From Actinomycetota bacterium (GTDB lineage Bacteria; Actinomycetota; Actinomycetes; Mycobacteriales; Pseudonocardiaceae), in the NCBI GenBank assembly GCA_021324675.1, contig JAJPIR010000084.1:1-64000 (forward strand): a DNA stretch of 64,000 bases. The letters are read 5' to 3'. How positions within the stretch are numbered: the stretch's first letter is position 1; each line of letters opens with the position of its first letter. This document shows positions 63,494-64,000 of the stretch, in pieces. The notes beneath the pieces are model-generated. The model searched no databases and had not been told where the DNA came from. It saw only the letters and a program-made list of their open reading frames with translations. Made by a program: the position numbers and the translations under genes.

Positions 63494-63904
63494 ATGGCGA
63501 GTGCAGATGATGGCCCGGTGCCGCCCCATGCCTGGCAGGTACAGCTCGGCCCGCTGGGCGCGTTCATCCGCGCCCAGCGGCAGCTGGCCGATCTGTCGTT
63601 GCGTGAGATGGCGGCCCTTACCAAGATCTCTAACGCCTACCTCAGCCAGGTGGAGCGCGGTCTGCACCAACCCTCGCTCACCGTGTTGCGAGCCATCGCC
63701 GATGCGCTAGGGCTGACCACCGAACAACTCCTGGCCAAGGCGGGATGGAGCCAGGCTGCCCCTGCCGACGCCCCCGTCGACGTCCCTACCGATCCGTCGG
63801 CCGGTACGGAAGACGCCATCCGGGCCGATCCGCGGCTCACCGACGCTCAGCGGGAAGCGCTGCTTGGGGTGTACCGCAGCTTCATCGAGGGCAAGATGGG
63901 CTGA
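63494..63904 (+). CDS. XRE-family transcriptional regulator (136 aa)
   Basis: An HTH (GAFIRAQRQLADLSLREMAALTKISNAYLSQVERGLHQPSLTVLRAIADALG) lies in the first 85 residues. A proline/alanine linker and a helical tail (DPRLTDAQREALLGVYRSFIEGK) follow. It sits 30 bp after phaC, so it may regulate polyhydroxyalkanoate genes or be co-regulated. ATG 63,494 follows GAGGTAAGCC. Confidence 0.85.
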   Translation: MASADDGPVPPHAWQVQLGPLGAFIRAQRQLADLSLREMAALTKISNAYLSQVERGLHQPSLTVLRAIADALGLTTEQLLAKAGWSQAAPADAPVDVPTDPSAGTEDAIRADPRLTDAQREALLGVYRSFIEGKMG

Positions 63905-63974
63905 CAGCCAGTGTTTGACATACTTATCGTCACTGCGTACTTTGGTTATCGTACACTCTGACGGTAGGGAAGTG

Positions 63975-64000
63975 ATGGCGATGACCACAGCGGAGACCAT
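63975..64000 (+). CDS. Start of a further gene, cut by the window end
   Basis: ATG 63,975 or 63,981 begins (MA)MTTAETI... and runs out of the window. TTGACA (63,914-63,919) and an AT-rich region upstream look like a promoter. Behind phaC and an XRE regulator a phasin gene would be usual, but only eight residues are visible. Confidence 0.4.

Overview
The window is from a high-GC actinobacterium, most like the Pseudonocardiales. Both flanks carry the conserved neighbourhood around lexA/nrdR and ideR/sigB: a LysM protein, nrdR, nrdJ, a PAC2-family protein, galE, an IdeR-type repressor, sigB and dtd. The organism is inferred from gene content and gene order only.

Left chromosomal part (1-12,780). 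A LysM protein is followed by the nrdR-nrdJ ribonucleotide reductase pair, two small proteins, and a decayed three-gene recombinase cassette (4.9-8.7 kb: tyrosine recombinase, HTH protein, multi-zinc-ribbon protein, with frameshifts in the first and third). After these come an HpnB-like glycosyltransferase, a PAC2 protein, a SAM methyltransferase and the 5' part of a DUF4192 gene.

Integrated element (about 12,773-54,948, 42 kb). A large serine recombinase gene starts 25 bp inside the left junction. The DUF4192 gene is cut in two: its 5' part ends at 12,780 and its 3' part resumes in the same reading frame at 54,949, with an 8-bp core (TGCCCTGG) at both junctions. The element carries an excisionase-like HTH protein, ParA, a basic RHH-like partner and a strictly 8-bp-periodic 19-unit repeat (probable centromere). 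Next is a long, highly folded non-coding region. It has two VirD4/TraG-like ATPases around a Replic_Relax protein, three SSB-like proteins and a XerC/D-type recombinase. The cargo includes BrnT/BrnA, one intact RHH-PIN pair, a second RHH-PIN pair, an AbrB antitoxin with a broken PIN toxin, a duplicated methyltransferase, several membrane or secreted proteins, and a CoiA-like nuclease. It also holds an XRE/DUF397 module of streptomycete type, an ApeA-like HEPN defence gene with one in-frame stop, and an Mrr-like restriction enzyme. No canonical relaxase, VirB4 or Rep protein was recognised, so self-transfer is unproven.

Right chromosomal part (54,949-64,000). This holds the DUF4192 3' part, galE, ideR, a rhodanese, an AcuC-type deacetylase, a minisatellite, sigB, dtd, a PHA synthase, an XRE regulator and the first codons of one more gene.

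Most unusual features. (1) A folded leader with the shared core CCCTTG-N5-GAGCCTCTG lies 30-60 nt upstream of five element genes, including both ssb genes. (2) An approximately 0.8-kb nested-helix region at 16.5-17.3 kb has wobble pairs that point to a plus-strand RNA. (3) The element has an 8-bp iterated centromere. (4) Near-consensus promoters sit so close to ATG codons that many element genes should be leaderless.
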